Below are positions 27,083 to 35,267 of a DNA stretch of 64,000 nt, in pieces. The notes under the pieces were generated by a model that saw only the letters and a program-made list of their open reading frames with translations, was not told where the DNA came from and searched no databases. The first letter of the stretch is position 1, and each line of letters starts with the position of its first letter. This DNA is from WTJH01 sp049889695 (GTDB lineage: Bacteria; Bacteroidota; Bacteroidia; Flavobacteriales; Flavobacteriaceae), in contig JBMHCX010000006.1 in assembly GCA_049889695.1 (NCBI GenBank), forward strand, positions 62,001-126,000, given 5' to 3'. The position numbers were made by a program, and so were the translations under genes.

Positions 27083-28123
27083 TTAAAAAGACCCTCGATC
27101 TGTCGAAGTAGTAGGGATAATAATTTTCCCAGATGATGGAGTTTGAATTAGGTGGGCTACTCGTTTCCCCATCAATTTAAAATCAGTAGAAATAGTAGTT
27201 ATCCCACCTAGAGTAATTTCTTTTACGATATGATCATTAAAAGAAATTACTCCAATATCTTTTGAAATTTTTAGTCCATTTTTGGTGCTGTCTCGAAGCA
27301 AAGGCCATAAATCACTGTCGCTTAAACATATATATAAAGTGTCTTTGTTTAATTCTTCGATAGAATAACGACTGATGGTGGTTCCTGAGAGATGATTTAT
27401 CTGAATAAATTCATAAAAAGCGTTGCGTATTTCTTCAGGATAATCTTTATAGTTATTGTAGAATAACACTATATTTTGATAATCACTGATCTTATCTAAA
27501 TGTCGTTGAAAAATTTTTTTAGTACTATTAAAAAACTCTTGAGTAACGTAAGTGTATTCAGTTCCTAAATCAAAAAAACGATCAACAATAATCAGTTTTT
27601 GCTTGGGAAGTCTCTTTAGAAGAGAATGCGAAATATCATGCATAAGAGGCGCTACAATATACATGCTATATTTTCCTTGAATATTTTTAAAAATGGTTTC
27701 AAAAACATTGTTATTGTTGTGATGAAAATAGACATCTATGTGCGCTTTTTCACCCAGTTCTTCTCGTAAAGAGTCGTAGAATTCTTGTTGAAATCTTTGA
27801 AAAGCGTAAAGTAATAAGGCAACTCTTTGGACCACTTCCGTATTGTTGCTAATAACAAAATATCCTTTTGCTTTTTGGGATTCAATTAATCCTCTTTCCT
27901 TGAGTTCTTCGTAGGCCTTTACTATTGTTTTTCGGGCGAAACCTATCCTATCGACCATGGAGTTGATTGAAGGCATTTGTGCGCCAATTGGTAAATTACC
28001 CGCATCAATCACCTGCATGATGCCCTGTACTAGTTGTTCATGTTTAGAAAGTGTATTGACTACTTTCTTTTCCTCTATTATCTCGGTTATATAAATTAAA
28101 GGGTTATGAATTTTGCTAGTCAT
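27083..28123 (-). CDS. GntR-type regulator with periplasmic-binding-protein-like sensor
   Basis: This 346-residue protein has an N-terminal winged helix-turn-helix of the GntR type (about 25-98: IPIG-like AGNLPIGAQMPS, ARKTIVKAYEELKERGLIE, KGYFV) and a C-terminal domain of about 240 residues resembling LacI-type sugar sensors, ending around GKRVAHLIQ. This combination is known in Bacteroidota regulators of sugar operons such as arabinose. It lies directly upstream of susC on the same strand, so it probably controls the cassette, with the product galactoside, galactose or glycerol as likely inducer. Upstream, CAAAATTA at 28178-28185 reads TAATTTTG on the minus strand and may be its -7 box. Confidence 0.88.
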   Translation of the reverse strand: MTSKIHNPLIYITEIIEEKKVVNTLSKHEQLVQGIMQVIDAGNLPIGAQMPSINSMVDRIGFARKTIVKAYEELKERGLIESQKAKGYFVISNNTEVVQRVALLLYAFQRFQQEFYDSLREELGEKAHIDVYFHHNNNNVFETIFKNIQGKYSMYIVAPLMHDISHSLLKRLPKQKLIIVDRFFDLGTEYTYVTQEFFNSTKKIFQRHLDKISDYQNIVLFYNNYKDYPEEIRNAFYEFIQINHLSGTTISRYSIEELNKDTLYICLSDSDLWPLLRDSTKNGLKISKDIGVISFNDHIVKEITLGGITTISTDFKLMGKRVAHLIQTPSSGKIIIPTTSTDRGSF

Positions 28124-28177
28124 AAAGCTAAATTAGCCCGATTTATTTTAACTCAAACTTTCTTGTGAAGATCTTAA

Positions 28178-28185
28178 CAAAATTA
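28178..28185 (-). promoter_or_regulatory. -7 box for gntR
   Basis: Minus-strand TAATTTTG matches TANNTTTG, 54 nt before the gntR ATG and inside the 93-nt gap after glxK. A TTTG lies 15 nt upstream, a short spacing, so this is a tentative call. Confidence 0.35.
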
Positions 28186-28211
28186 GGATTTTGAGTTTTG
28201 CAAAACTTTAT

Positions 28212-28306
28212 GCCTCTTAAGAAGACAACTGGCTAAACACATGCATTGTTCTACTGCTTGTGTCTTTAAGCAGCTGAAAGGCTTTTTCTTTTGATTCTTC
28301 CAAGGA
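28212..28306 (-). repeat. right copy of the 95-bp direct repeat (within glxK 3' end)
   Basis: This is the partner of 9785-9879, in the same orientation, covering the last codons, the stop and 5 nt after it of the intact glycerate kinase gene. The two copies bracket about 18.4 kb that holds the whole galactoside/glycerol cassette. Confidence 0.9.
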
Positions 28307-29344
28307 CATTGGTCCTTTTTGAATCGAAAAAACACCTGTGAATCCCTCTTTATAAAGGGCACCGTATGGATCTTGAATACTTCCCGCAAGTCCGATCACT
28401 GGGATTTGGTATTTTTTCCCCAGTCGGGCTACAGCAACAGTGAGTTTGCCATGGAGCGATTGTGCATCTATTTTTCCTTCTCCGGTGTAAAGAAGGTCGG
28501 CCTGAGATAGAATATCTTCCAATCCGGTCATTTGTGCTAGTAACGAAAAACCTGGGTTTAGTTGTGCATTAAAAAAACCAAACATCCCTGCGGCGGTTCC
28601 GCCAGCTGCTCCTCCTCCCACCAGATGCGTAATTTCTCGATTATAAGTGCTGTAAATCATTTGTGAAAAATGGGAGAGACCTGATTCTAAATCCTCAATC
28701 ATGTCTGTTGTTGCTCCTTTTTGAGGGCTATAAACCGATGAAGCTCCATCGGGTCCCAGCAACGGATTGTCTACATCACAAGCAATGGTCCATCGGATAT
28801 GCGAAAGTTCTTGGGGGGGAATCATGCGGGATACATTTTTTAAATATTGCGCTCCCGGGGGTAATTCTTGACCCCGATCGTTCAGCAGTTGCCCTCCGAG
28901 TGCTTGAAAAATACCCGCCCCGCAATCGTTGGTTGCACTACCGCCCAAGCCGAGAATAATATGTGTGCATCCTTTGTGGATAGCATCTAAGATTTGCACG
29001 CCTGTCCCATAGGTTGTTGCAGCCATTATATTCCGATCCGCTGCTGGAATCTGCGCTAATCCCGCCGCTTGTGAAAGTTCTATCCATGCTGTTGCCTCTT
29101 CCTCAAACAAAAAGTATTCTGCTGTTATGGGGTGCCCGAGAGCATTGGTAGTTGGGCATGAAATGAGTTGCCCTTTTGCATGTCTACAGAGCACATCCAG
29201 ACTTCCTTCTCCACCATCTGAAAATGGGAATTTTGAGACACGAGCAGTAGGGGATACTTCCAAAACACCCTCCCCAATAGCGTCAGCAACTTCAGTTGCA
29301 GTTAAATTTTCTTTAAATGAATCGGGAACTATTACTATATGCAT
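28217..29344 (-). CDS. glxK: glycerate kinase (GlxK/GarK family)
   Basis: This 375-residue enzyme phosphorylates D-glycerate with ATP, in this family usually giving 2-phosphoglycerate, which enters lower glycolysis. Family signatures are IVIVPDSFKENLTA at the N-terminus, GLGGSATNDCGAGIFQALGG (about 130-150), CDVDNPLLGPDGA and GEGKIDAQSLHGK. Its start codon overlaps the stop of the SSS gene (TAATG), showing tight coupling. Two genes upstream is a hydrolase expected to release glycerate from mannosyl- or glucosylglycerate. Its last ~95 bp are duplicated at 9785-9879. Confidence 0.93.
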   Translation of the reverse strand: MHIVIVPDSFKENLTATEVADAIGEGVLEVSPTARVSKFPFSDGGEGSLDVLCRHAKGQLISCPTTNALGHPITAEYFLFEEEATAWIELSQAAGLAQIPAADRNIMAATTYGTGVQILDAIHKGCTHIILGLGGSATNDCGAGIFQALGGQLLNDRGQELPPGAQYLKNVSRMIPPQELSHIRWTIACDVDNPLLGPDGASSVYSPQKGATTDMIEDLESGLSHFSQMIYSTYNREITHLVGGGAAGGTAAGMFGFFNAQLNPGFSLLAQMTGLEDILSQADLLYTGEGKIDAQSLHGKLTVAVARLGKKYQIPVIGLAGSIQDPYGALYKEGFTGVFSIQKGPMSLEESKEKAFQLLKDTSSRTMHVFSQLSS

Positions 29345-30945
29345 TACACAAGGGTGGGAATCAAAAGACTAATCATTAAGATCACTAGGAAAAATCCGAA
29401 GAGGAGTATGAATTCCTTCCAGCCGCCATAATATTTTAGAGGTTGTACTTGACTTTGTTTTTGAGGGAAGATATTGGTCCACATCAATCCCACTCCGATC
29501 GTGATTAAACAACCGATAGCATTCCACCAAAACCAAAAAATTGAAGGGACGTAAAGCCAAAGGAAAATATTGAAGAATACCCCGCTGAGTATCCCAATAT
29601 TTGCCGCTTGTGCAGATGTTTTTTTAGTCATAATGGCCAGGATAAATGTCCCCAGTATAGGGCCGTAAAAGACAGAGCCGATTTTATTGATCACCTCAAT
29701 TACTGTTCCTTCAATAGCTCCTGCAAAAAAGGCAAAAAACAAACATACAAGCCCCCAAAAAAGGGAAAGCATACGAGAGCCAAAAACGTATTGCTGGTCG
29801 CTTAAATTTGGTCGAAAGCGTTTCACAAAATCTTCCATGGTCACCGCTGAAAGAGAGTTCACCGTTGAGCTAAGAGACGACATAGCGGCAGACATGATGG
29901 AAACTATCAGGATCCCAATAATCCCATTAGGAAGGTATTTGATGATAAAAACAGGAACGAGTAAATCTGCTTTTTTACCCGCTAAAGAATTGATATTGGC
30001 TTGATAGACTTCATTTAAAGCGGTTTCAAATGTTCCGACAGAATAAAATAAAGTCCCTAGGGCCAGCCCCATGATACAGTAGAGGAGGGTAATGGGAAAT
30101 CTAAAAAATGCATTGGCAAAAAGGAGTTTTTTAATGGTCGGAAGATCCCTAGCGGATAGTAACCTTTGCGATTGGGTTTGGTCTGTCCCATAATAAGACG
30201 CATACAAGAAAAAACCGCCGATCAGCATGGGCCAAAATCCGAAGGCATCGTTTCCTTCAGCGTTATTTATCCCCCATTTATCAAAATGAACGACCGTTAA
30301 ACGCTCACGATCGAGTTGACTTAAAAAACTGTCCACTCCACCAAGTTCATATAAGGCGAAAAATAAGCATATAATGATCCCTAAAACCAAGATTATCATT
30401 TGAATAACATCCCCCCAAATGACTGCTTTCATCCCCCCTTGATAGGAGTAGATCAGGGTAATTACTCCGATGAGTAAAATTGAAATCCAAAAATCAACCC
30501 CAATAGTTGCCTGAAGTATAAGTGCCATGGTATAGACCATCACTCCAGTAGCTACCGATCGACTGATTTGAAATACAATACTGATCAATAAGCGAGAGGA
30601 AGCATCAAATCGTTTTTCTAAATATGCATATACACTTACGATACCCGATTTGTGTAAGGGTGGAATGACGGCAATCATTAAAAAAGCCATGGCTAATGGA
30701 ACTCCAAATTCATAGGTGAGCCATTTTAATCCGCCCCCAGCTTTAAGTCCCACAAATGCGGGAGCTGAGATAAAACTTATGGCAGAAAGCTGGGTAGCCA
30801 TGGTAGATAAACTCAAAGGTCCCCAACCCATATTTCGTCCGCCTAAAAAATAATCTCCGGAACTTTTATTCTCTTTAAAAAAGAAACCCATCCCCAGAAA
30901 GAAAACTAAATAGATGAGTATTATAATATAGTCTAAAGCATTCAT
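29344..30945 (-). CDS. sodium:solute symporter (SSS family)
   Basis: This 533-residue inner-membrane protein has about 13-14 membrane segments with SSS core motifs MGWGPLSLSTMATQLSAISF and GGMKAVIWGDVIQM. It is distinct from the SSS protein at 15662-17239. Its stop overlaps the glxK start, so importer and kinase are made together. With the cytoplasmic glycosidase gene upstream, the likely cargo is an intact glycosyl-glycerate carried with sodium; a free acid such as glycerate is an alternative. A 156-nt gap separates it from that glycosidase gene, without a clear promoter box. Confidence 0.9.
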   Translation of the reverse strand: MNALDYIIILIYLVFFLGMGFFFKENKSSGDYFLGGRNMGWGPLSLSTMATQLSAISFISAPAFVGLKAGGGLKWLTYEFGVPLAMAFLMIAVIPPLHKSGIVSVYAYLEKRFDASSRLLISIVFQISRSVATGVMVYTMALILQATIGVDFWISILLIGVITLIYSYQGGMKAVIWGDVIQMIILVLGIIICLFFALYELGGVDSFLSQLDRERLTVVHFDKWGINNAEGNDAFGFWPMLIGGFFLYASYYGTDQTQSQRLLSARDLPTIKKLLFANAFFRFPITLLYCIMGLALGTLFYSVGTFETALNEVYQANINSLAGKKADLLVPVFIIKYLPNGIIGILIVSIMSAAMSSLSSTVNSLSAVTMEDFVKRFRPNLSDQQYVFGSRMLSLFWGLVCLFFAFFAGAIEGTVIEVINKIGSVFYGPILGTFILAIMTKKTSAQAANIGILSGVFFNIFLWLYVPSIFWFWWNAIGCLITIGVGLMWTNIFPQKQSQVQPLKYYGGWKEFILLFGFFLVILMISLLIPTLV

Positions 30946-31101
30946 AATTTACCTTACAATGGTGATTTTAATGAAGTGTTTCCGATTGATTTTTGAATCC
31001 TTTTCAAGATAGTATTTAATGCATTAATTTTTGGAGAGAGAAAAATAATTCATCTCCTCGTTAAGGCGCTTACCACCAAAAATGAAAAAAACGATTTGCG
31101 A

Positions 31102-32406
31102 TTATTCGTGTATAAATGATAAAGTAAGGGCTGCACTCCACGAAAAATTCGTTCCTCCATAGCCGCATTTTCCCTGCTGATGATTGGCTTTGATAGGATC
31201 GAAATACTCATAAAAGTCTGCTTTATCGATCAACTCTAGAGAGTCTTGCTTAATTCGTTCTGCTAGTTTATGGTTATTATATCGTTTAAACCCTTGAAAT
31301 AAAATCCAATTGAGGTTAATCCAAACGGGTCCTCTCCAGTATTTTTTTGGATTAAAATTTATGTCGTTGGGATCAAAAGATGCACAAAGATATTTATCCT
31401 GACCTCCAAAATTTTCCTCCAACACTTCAAGCATTCGAGTTGCCATCGTTGGCGTGGGAGCACCACAATAAAGAGGTGCAAAAGATGAAGAAGTTATTTT
31501 GGCAATCTGCTGCTCTTTTCTCATATCGTAGTGAGTATAAACCCCTAGATTCTGATTGAAAAGTTTAGTATTTAGGCCGTGAATGGTCTTGGCATTTTTT
31601 TCCTTTAAATACTGGATTTTATCCTCAGCTTCACCGATAAGACCATAGAGTCGGATTAAAGACTGATTTGATTGAGAAAGTATCGCATTAAACAGAGGGT
31701 CTTGCACTAAAAAAGGAGAATTTTCAGCTATTCCTTGATCGTCATAATTATATTTTTTGGCAATTTCAATGATATGTAGATAATGATCATACTCTCTTTT
31801 ATTAGGTCTTTGAGATGGGTCTACATGCGAGGTGTCTCTTCGTTCAAATGTATAACTAGGGGAATCCATAGTTTCCCATATATCATCCCAAATAGGAGAA
31901 TTATCGGTTCCTGATTCCCAATTGTGATAAATATAGACGAGCCCCTCATCCTGCAAGTCTCGTTGGGAATAGAAATAGACATGATTAGCATAGACCTTGT
32001 CAATAACCGCTTTTATAAATTCAAGGATATCGTCTTTATCAGATGCGATCTGGTAAAGTTTTTCCAATACGAAGCCTAGTACTGGAGGCTGTGTCATCCC
32101 TGTAGATCTCTTGTTTTTGACGGATTTAGGATGAAGTATGGATTGATGAAAATCGGGACCTGGAAAGTAGCTGTCACTTTCTTGATGGAAAATAATATGT
32201 GGAATTAATCCATTTTCCCATTGACCTGAAAGAAGAGATTCTATTTCGGATTTAGCTTTGTCCATATCAAAATAGGCATACCCAATTGCTATAAATCCCG
32301 AATCCCATTTCCATTGAAAAGGGTAGAGATTTTCGCTAGGCACCGTATATCCGCCTTCCCTATAATTTTGGGATAGAATCTTCTCCGCTTTTTTTTGTAG
32401 TTCCAT
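31102..32406 (-). CDS. GH63-type mannosylglycerate/glucosylglycerate hydrolase
   Basis: This cytoplasmic (alpha/alpha)6-barrel enzyme of 434 residues has no signal peptide. Motifs are WDSGFIAIGYAYFD near the N-terminus, HNWESGTDNSPIWD with the presumed general acid Asp168, GPVWINLNW, and the C-terminal FYEYFDP (presumed base Glu400) followed by NFSWSAAL. Size and motifs match the short bacterial GH63 group that includes mannosylglycerate hydrolase of Thermus and glucosylglycerate hydrolase of mycobacteria, about 420-450 residues. Glycerate kinase two genes downstream supports a glycerate-releasing reaction. I prefer the ATG at 32406; a TTG two codons earlier is possible. Trehalase-like activity is an alternative. 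Confidence 0.75.
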   Translation of the reverse strand: MELQKKAEKILSQNYREGGYTVPSENLYPFQWKWDSGFIAIGYAYFDMDKAKSEIESLLSGQWENGLIPHIIFHQESDSYFPGPDFHQSILHPKSVKNKRSTGMTQPPVLGFVLEKLYQIASDKDDILEFIKAVIDKVYANHVYFYSQRDLQDEGLVYIYHNWESGTDNSPIWDDIWETMDSPSYTFERRDTSHVDPSQRPNKREYDHYLHIIEIAKKYNYDDQGIAENSPFLVQDPLFNAILSQSNQSLIRLYGLIGEAEDKIQYLKEKNAKTIHGLNTKLFNQNLGVYTHYDMRKEQQIAKITSSSFAPLYCGAPTPTMATRMLEVLEENFGGQDKYLCASFDPNDINFNPKKYWRGPVWINLNWILFQGFKRYNNHKLAERIKQDSLELIDKADFYEYFDPIKANHQQGKCGYGGTNFSWSAALTLSFIHE

Positions 32407-32423
32407 TATCAAAGGGGTATTAA

Positions 32424-32452
32424 AAAGCTGGCAAATTTAATTTGCCAGCTTT
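32424..32452 (-). terminator. hairpin between the TonB receptor and the GH63 gene
   Basis: AAAGCTGGCAAAT (32424-32436) and ATTTGCCAGCTTT (32440-32452) form a perfect 13-bp stem with a 3-nt loop, between the receptor stop (32486) and the glycosidase start (32406). On the minus strand no strong T run follows, so partial termination or mRNA stabilisation is likely. It is placed like the hairpin after susD. Confidence 0.65.
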
Positions 32453-32485
32453 AACAAAGAATAAAAAAGAATTCTAATTTAAATA

Positions 32486-35149
32486 TTAGAAGTTAAAAGT
32501 AGCTGTTAGGAAAACTCTTCTTGGTAGTATTGGACGACCAAAAAAGAAATCTCCACTATCGACTTGCCCGCCAATACCAGCTCTAGGGTTTCCTTCCGTT
32601 AACCCTTGACTGTCAAATAAATTAAAGACTGAAAGACCGAGTCTAACATTACCGTTGTTTTGAGTATTGAAGGTATAACCCGTACTTAAACGCGCAATTG
32701 TAATGGCGTCTAATTCTACATTGTTACTATCGTCTGTAAACTTACTTCCAGTATGATTGAATATAAAACTTCCGTCAAATTTACTGTCGTTATAGTTAAG
32801 TCCTAAACTTCCTAGCATATTAGGTTGACGTCCAATTTCGTTTCCTTCATTTCTAGTTGAAGATGAATTATCTACTAAATTGGTAGTTACATTCTCTTTG
32901 ATTTCATGATTTTGGAAAGTTGCTGTTCCGAATAAATTGAAAACATCAGAAAAACGATAATTCCATGTAGCTTCAAGACCCATAGATCCTGTCGTTTGCT
33001 CACTTCTTGCTTGATCTACAAGTTGTCCGCTAACGATGGCCTGATCGATTCGAATACGGTCTTGTAATCTCACAAAATATCCGGCTACAGATCCAGAAAG
33101 CTTCGTGTTTCCAAATTTGGCTCCAATTTCACTCTGGATAATTGTTTCACCATTATAGTTGGTTTCACGGATACCAGGAGTCGGTGCAAATCCTCTCATT
33201 TGTGGGAAGAAAAATCCTCTTGAAAAATTCGCATAAAGATTAGTAGTTGCATTTAATTCATAAAGACCTGCTAAAGATATAGCCCAATCAGATGCGCTGA
33301 TCTCTGCAGTTGTAAAACTACCATCTGCAAATCTCACGTTTCGTAAAGCATCCGTTAGGGAGCTGTCAGTGTATTCAGTAGTTTCTACAATTCCACCATT
33401 ATTAAAGGTACCTGAAGTGGACTCTATTCTTAGTCCAACATCAAATCTCCAACGGTCTAATACCATTTCATCTGTGAAGTAGAAAGCTGTTCGGCTTTGC
33501 GCTAAAAACTTATTTGATGTCATTCCAATACGGTTATACATTCCACCTTGGGAATAAGTGACATCATTTCCATTTAAGGTATAACTCAGGTTTACTAAGC
33601 GTGGATTATTATTAAACTCAGATAGAATTCTATACTGATAATTAACATCTTCTGCTTCTGTTCTAGCCATGAATGTTCCTAGTGTAAAAGTGTGTTTGCC
33701 GTTAGCTGATTTAGTAATTAAATTGGCTTCACCGGAATAATCTGTCATTGGGCGTAAACGATCTACATGCAGGTTTTCCACAACCAAATCACTTCCGTTG
33801 ATTTGTTGGCTTCCACCTCCTTGATACGTGGCTGTGTATGACGTATTTCCTGGCGCTACCTGATTCACATAATTAGCAAGAGTTAAAGGATTTCCATAGC
33901 TTCCATTACCACCCACGTATAGGGCAAAGTTGTGCAAGTAATTGGCATATTTAACCTTTGATTTAAAGGTAGTATTCTCGCTAAGGTTGTATTCAAAGTC
34001 TCCCATGACATAGCTTCCTTTGGTGTGAACTCCATCTTCAATTGGGCTTTTATATACTCCGCCAGCTGTTAAAAATGACGTTTCGGCTAAATCCCCGGAT
34101 AAAAGCTGTTCGACGGGTTCCCCATCATTTCCATTGATACGCTCTCTAGAGGTTCCGTTAAGGGGTAACGGAAGGAAAAATTGAGCTCTATCGTTGATGA
34201 ATTGCCCGTGTAAAGTGAACGATCCATTTTCAAATAAATGCTTGATGTTACCTCTAAACTGAACTCCTTTTGTAGGAAGTCCTGTATCGATTGGTCCGTC
34301 GTCCTTTCTAACAAACCCCGTAAATGCATAATATGTGTTGGAATCTTCTCCACCTAATTTACCTCCAGTGTAAAAATCCGTCTTAAGTCTACCGCGACTT
34401 CCCCATTCTACATGAAGGATATTGCCAGGGTCTTCGTCTCCAGTTTTACTGGTGTAGTTGATAAGTCCAGCGACAGAGCCGGCTCCATACAAGACCGCAG
34501 CTCCTCCACGAACGAATTCAACTCCTTTAAATCCAATATCAGGTCGCGCATAAACATCATGAGCTGAGGAGTTCAACCCGAAAGTGCTCATAAGAGGCAT
34601 TCCATCGTATTGTAATGGATTAAAAACATATTGTCCACCAGAGGGTAAACCTCTCACGAATAAATTGGTAGCTGTTTCACCACCACCACCTTCAGCAGTA
34701 ATACCAGGGACATCTCTAAGTATATCTGCCTGACTGTTAGGATTCAGCTTCGTGATTTGAGTCATCCTTTTGGAGCTGATAGATAAAGGCGCTTGTTTCT
34801 GTGAGCGAAACGAACTGGATGCCGATAACACAACTTCGTCTAGTTCTTGATTGCTCTCTTGTAGAACAATGTTTAAGCTGATTTGGTCGCCATTTAGATC
34901 GGTATTTACAACATAGGTTGCAAATCCGACAGAGGATACCTGAATTAGCTGTTCTCCTTCTAATGCACTTGAAAAAGTGAAATTACCATCGAAGTCTGTA
35001 GTTGTCCCTTCAGAGGTGCCTGCTATGACTACGTTAGCTCCAGCAAGTGGAATGCCGTCTTTATCACTTACAGTACCCGAGATTTCTGTCTGGGCGAAAA
35101 TGCTTCCTAAGCTGATAAAAGCCATTAAAGCAAAGAAAATTCTTTTCAT
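32486..35149 (-). CDS. TonB-dependent receptor of the glycosylglycerate cassette
   Basis: This 887-residue outer-membrane receptor has a signal peptide (MKRIFFALMAFISLGSIFAQ), a carboxypeptidase-regulatory-like domain (about 21-100, TTTDFDGNFTF), a plug with NLFVRGLPSGG and GVEFVRGGAAVLYGAGSVAG, and a beta-barrel ending RRVFLTATFNF. It has no SusD partner, resembling receptors for siderophores and small molecules more than SusC. The open frame extends 40 codons upstream, but the signal peptide fixes the start at 35149. It heads a minus-strand series with the GH63 enzyme, SSS symporter and glxK, and is divergent from lacI. Likely cargo is the glycosyl-glycerate, which is inference. Confidence 0.9.
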   Translation of the reverse strand: MKRIFFALMAFISLGSIFAQTEISGTVSDKDGIPLAGANVVIAGTSEGTTTDFDGNFTFSSALEGEQLIQVSSVGFATYVVNTDLNGDQISLNIVLQESNQELDEVVLSASSSFRSQKQAPLSISSKRMTQITKLNPNSQADILRDVPGITAEGGGGETATNLFVRGLPSGGQYVFNPLQYDGMPLMSTFGLNSSAHDVYARPDIGFKGVEFVRGGAAVLYGAGSVAGLINYTSKTGDEDPGNILHVEWGSRGRLKTDFYTGGKLGGEDSNTYYAFTGFVRKDDGPIDTGLPTKGVQFRGNIKHLFENGSFTLHGQFINDRAQFFLPLPLNGTSRERINGNDGEPVEQLLSGDLAETSFLTAGGVYKSPIEDGVHTKGSYVMGDFEYNLSENTTFKSKVKYANYLHNFALYVGGNGSYGNPLTLANYVNQVAPGNTSYTATYQGGGSQQINGSDLVVENLHVDRLRPMTDYSGEANLITKSANGKHTFTLGTFMARTEAEDVNYQYRILSEFNNNPRLVNLSYTLNGNDVTYSQGGMYNRIGMTSNKFLAQSRTAFYFTDEMVLDRWRFDVGLRIESTSGTFNNGGIVETTEYTDSSLTDALRNVRFADGSFTTAEISASDWAISLAGLYELNATTNLYANFSRGFFFPQMRGFAPTPGIRETNYNGETIIQSEIGAKFGNTKLSGSVAGYFVRLQDRIRIDQAIVSGQLVDQARSEQTTGSMGLEATWNYRFSDVFNLFGTATFQNHEIKENVTTNLVDNSSSTRNEGNEIGRQPNMLGSLGLNYNDSKFDGSFIFNHTGSKFTDDSNNVELDAITIARLSTGYTFNTQNNGNVRLGLSVFNLFDSQGLTEGNPRAGIGGQVDSGDFFFGRPILPRRVFLTATFNF

Positions 35150-35230
35150 TGTAGTTAGTTTTAAGATTCTGAAAACCAATATTAGAGGATTAAACAAGTC
35201 CCAATTAAAAAAAACAATCAAAAAACAACA

Positions 35231-35252
35231 CAAACGTTTGCGCAAATTTGCG
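35231..35252. promoter_or_regulatory. probable LacI-family operator (two adjacent palindromes)
   Basis: CAAACGTTTG (35231-35240) and CGCAAATTTGCG (35241-35252) are both perfect palindromes and lie end to end in the gap between the divergent receptor and lacI genes. The first has the central CG flanked by AAA/TTT that is typical of LacI-family sites. They end 15 nt before the lacI ATG at 35268 and lie about 80 nt upstream of the receptor start, so both genes could be controlled. A -7-like CAATATTA (minus-strand TAATATTG) for the receptor is at 35177-35184. Confidence 0.6.
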
Positions 35253-35267
35253 TTAATTTCTATTTTC

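Noticed and set aside
10181..28123. Raffinose/melibiose or galactolipid headgroup as cassette substrate
   Set aside because: Not excluded, but raffinose-type sugars do not explain glpK and glpD, and a digalactosyl-glycerol headgroup would also need a beta-galactosidase, which is absent.
34977..35267. N-terminal extension of the LacI frame
   Set aside because: It runs through the start of the divergent TonB receptor gene; the HTH domain begins normally at 35268 or 35277.
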